A program made the translations under genes and the position numbers. This document shows, in pieces, positions 41,957 through 43,649 of a DNA stretch of 43,649 nt. The stretch is taken from positions 1-43,649 of the forward strand of contig CAZAXD010000016.1 of the NCBI GenBank assembly GCA_964489015.1. Direction: 5' to 3'. The DNA is from JAPYWM01 sp964489015 (lineage in GTDB: Bacteria > Bacteroidota > Bacteroidia > SpSt-205). The first letter of the stretch is position 1, and each line of letters begins with the position of its first letter. The notes under the pieces were generated by a model. That model ran no database searches. It was given only the letters and a program-made list of their open reading frames with translations, and had not been told where the DNA came from.

Positions 41957-43165
41957 CTACTCCTCAACAAACTCCAGAGAGACTCCAAACGTCTCCCTGA
42001 GCCCCAAAGCAGCCACAATAGCCACGGCATATAGGAGAAAACCCGTCACGAAAGCGCTAAGGTTCAGGGGTAGAAGCCAATTAATGCCCTCCCAGAGCAG
42101 GGTAGAAAGCACCAGAGAGCCCCGAATCCAGTTCGGCACACTTGTGGCAACGGTGGCTCGCAGATTGGTGCCAAACTGCTCAGCCGCACCCGTGAGGAGC
42201 ACAGCCCAGTACCCTGAAAAGAAACCCAAAGCCACACACATCGCATAAACGCCCGTTGGCGCCTGAAAGGGCCATAAATTGTACACACCGGCCAAGATGG
42301 CACCCGCAATGAGCCATAAAAGCACAGGTTTTTTACGACTCTTGGTCACTTGGCTGAGAAACCCAGCAAAAAAATCCCCAACCGACAAGCCAATGTAGGT
42401 ATACATGACAGTCTGACTGGCGCGTACGGTTTCGAGGCCGCGGCTACTTAGGAGCTCTGGCGCAAAGGTAACAAGGACGCCCACTACGTACCAGATGGGT
42501 ACACCTGCCAAAATCGGCTTCATATAGCGCCAGAAGCGCTCTCGGTTTTGAAAGAGCATCCAAAAATCCCCCATTCTGAGGTGGGGTTGGCTTAGCAGGG
42601 CTTTGAAAAGGAGAGACTCCCCTACGCCAATTCGTAGCAGAAGCAGGACGATGCTCATGCCTCCGCCAATAAAATAGGCCATGCGCCAGGGAAAAAGTTC
42701 GCCCACGAGACTAGCCACCACAGCCCCTAAGATGCCAACCGTGGCAATGACGGTAGTTCCCCAGCCCCGCAAATGCGCCGGCATGAGCTCCGCTACCAAG
42801 GTAATACCCACCCCCAGCTCGCCAGCCAGCCCTATCCCGGCCACAAAGCGCCAGAGAGCGTAACCGTAGACGCTATTGACCAGACCATTGAGAAGGTTGG
42901 CTATGGAATACGTTAGAATGGAACCAAAAAGCACCGACAGGCGCCCCCGCTTATCCCCTAAGACCCCCCATGCAATGCCCCCCAAAAGCATGCCTATCAT
43001 CTGCAGATTAAGGAGAAGCACCCCATGGGAACGTAGCACTTCGCCTTGATACCCCAAATCGATTAGACTCGTCTGGCGTACTACCGAAAAAAGAATTAGA
43101 TCATAGATATCCACGAAATAGCCCAAGGTCGCCACGAGAATAGCTAAGGTGGTCTTTCGCCCCAT
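41957..43165 (-). CDS. Major facilitator superfamily transporter
   Basis: 402 residues from the ATG at 43165, chosen because a TACTTTTG box ends 5 bases upstream of it; an ATG at 43189 lies upstream of that box. Twelve membrane helices are visible. The loop 2-3 signature GDKRGRLSVLFG is present, and the helix 4 motif WRFVAGIGLAGELGVG is of the sugar/organic-acid transporter kind (sialate, 4-hydroxybenzoate or metabolite:H+ symporter group). FVDIYDLILFSVVR in helix 1 fits the metabolite:H+ symporters. The substrate is unknown; an aromatic acid would fit the paa genes but this is speculation. It lies just upstream of the broken paralogue on the same strand. Confidence 0.88.
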   Translation of the reverse strand: MGRKTTLAILVATLGYFVDIYDLILFSVVRQTSLIDLGYQGEVLRSHGVLLLNLQMIGMLLGGIAWGVLGDKRGRLSVLFGSILTYSIANLLNGLVNSVYGYALWRFVAGIGLAGELGVGITLVAELMPAHLRGWGTTVIATVGILGAVVASLVGELFPWRMAYFIGGGMSIVLLLLRIGVGESLLFKALLSQPHLRMGDFWMLFQNRERFWRYMKPILAGVPIWYVVGVLVTFAPELLSSRGLETVRASQTVMYTYIGLSVGDFFAGFLSQVTKSRKKPVLLWLIAGAILAGVYNLWPFQAPTGVYAMCVALGFFSGYWAVLLTGAAEQFGTNLRATVATSVPNWIRGSLVLSTLLWEGINWLLPLNLSAFVTGFLLYAVAIVAALGLRETFGVSLEFVEE

Positions 43166-43170
43166 CGCTG

Positions 43171-43178
43171 CAAAAGTA
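43171..43178 (-). promoter_or_regulatory. -7 box for the MFS transporter
   Basis: TACTTTTG read from 43178 to 43171, 5 bases before the ATG at 43165. Confidence 0.5.
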
Positions 43179-43255
43179 GAGGAAGCCATTACTTAATCAG
43201 AAGGAAACTAGGGCTTGACCCGCTCCGATGCTAAAAACGATGCCTACGGGCAAGC

Positions 43256-43263
43256 TATTTTTG
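43256..43263 (+). promoter_or_regulatory. -7 box for carB
   Basis: TATTTTTG ends 4 bases before the GTG at 43268. No TTG at the usual -33 distance. Confidence 0.45.
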
Positions 43264-43267
43264 CGCT

Positions 43268-43649
43268 GTGCAAAATATCCTTTTGATCGGCAGCGGGCCG
43301 ATCGTGATTGGCCAGGCGGCCGAGTTTGACTACTCGGGCTCGCAGGCAGCGCGGGTGCTTCGGCAAGCTGGCTACACCGTGCACCTGCTCAACTCTAATC
43401 CCGCCACCATCATGACGGACCCAACGACGGCCGACTTTGTACACCTTTTACCCTTGACGCCAGAGAGCATCGAGTCTATCTTAGCTAACTACGCCATCGA
43501 TGCCGTTTTGCCTACCATGGGCGGTCAGACGGCTCTCAACTTAGCTATGAGCTGCGAAAAGAGGGGGCTCTGGTCTAAGTACAACGTCCAGGTCATCGGC
43601 GCGGACCTGGAAGCTATCGACATAGCGGAGGACCGGGAGCGCTTTCGGC
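43268..43649 (+). CDS. carB: Carbamoyl-phosphate synthase large subunit, N-terminal part
   Basis: 127 codons, cut by the window end. The start is the GTG at 43268 behind a -7 box. The reading ILLIGSGPIVIGQAAEFDYS, then NSNPATIMTDP and LPTMGGQTALNLAM, is the strongly conserved CarB N-terminus of the carboxyphosphate ATP-grasp half. CarB makes carbamoyl phosphate from glutamine-derived ammonia, bicarbonate and two ATP for arginine and pyrimidine synthesis. No carA lies upstream in the window, and the preceding gene is divergent. Confidence 0.95.
   Translation, partial: MQNILLIGSGPIVIGQAAEFDYSGSQAARVLRQAGYTVHLLNSNPATIMTDPTTADFVHLLPLTPESIESILANYAIDAVLPTMGGQTALNLAMSCEKRGLWSKYNVQVIGADLEAIDIAEDRERFR

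Noticed and set aside
1..43649. CRISPR array, phage or transposon
   Set aside because: No regularly spaced repeats, no integrase, transposase or phage structural genes, and no terminal inverted repeats were seen.

Overview
The window comes from a fairly GC-rich member of the Bacteroidota. The evidence is the repeated promoter box TAnnTTTG (mostly TACCTTTG) next to start codons, the lack of Shine-Dalgarno motifs, at least five surface proteins with type IX secretion (T9SS) tails (type A and one type B), and a DUF2851 gene. There are 29 intact genes, one partial gene, five tRNAs, four broken genes and a doubtful fifth remnant. No rRNA, CRISPR, phage, plasmid or insertion sequence was seen.

Region 1-10.5 kb (minus strand) holds three large secreted-protein genes in a row: a beta-propeller protein of SBBP repeats (10521 to 8018), a PKD/Ig-like plus beta-helix protein with a T9SS tail (7866 to 3345), and a protein of unknown family running off the left edge (3339 to below 1). 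All three are split by frameshifts and in-frame stops and interrupted by runs of N. Several frameshifts are one-base changes in homopolymers whose reversal restores a signal peptide or a T9SS tail, so much of the damage is probably sequence error. True decay is not excluded.

Region 10.6-17 kb (plus) holds a TetR regulator, then paaA-paaB-paaC-arsC-like-paaD: the phenylacetyl-CoA epoxidase subunits with a thioredoxin-type arsenate reductase homologue between paaC and paaD, and no paaE. A short promoter-hairpin-T8 unit separates this operon from purD and an ABC permease. After a 570-base gap, 17.6-21.5 kb holds a lysophospholipase-like hydrolase, lgt, an acidic secreted protein, a DUF58 protein and ispE.

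Region 21.6-28 kb (minus) holds tRNA-Leu(GAG), tRNA-Lys(UUU), a T9SS protein, a PASTA protein, a MarR-like regulator, a probable CcmB, a class A penicillin-binding protein and rfaE2. Region 28-33.3 kb (plus) holds an LRR protein, an RluD-type pseudouridine synthase, a small transaldolase, cinA, hldD and three tightly packed tRNAs (Ala-GGC, Ala-CGC, Ser-GGA). rfaE2 and hldD both serve ADP-heptose synthesis for LPS. Region 33.3-43.2 kb (minus) holds an echA-DUF2851-unknown-nadK operon, a 1207-residue T9SS type B protein with PKD domains, a frameshifted paralogue of its N-terminal module, and an MFS transporter. The window ends inside carB (plus).

The most unusual theme is transcriptional. In at least ten genes the -7 box ends only 3 to 9 bases before the start codon, which predicts leaderless or nearly leaderless mRNAs, some with GTG starts.
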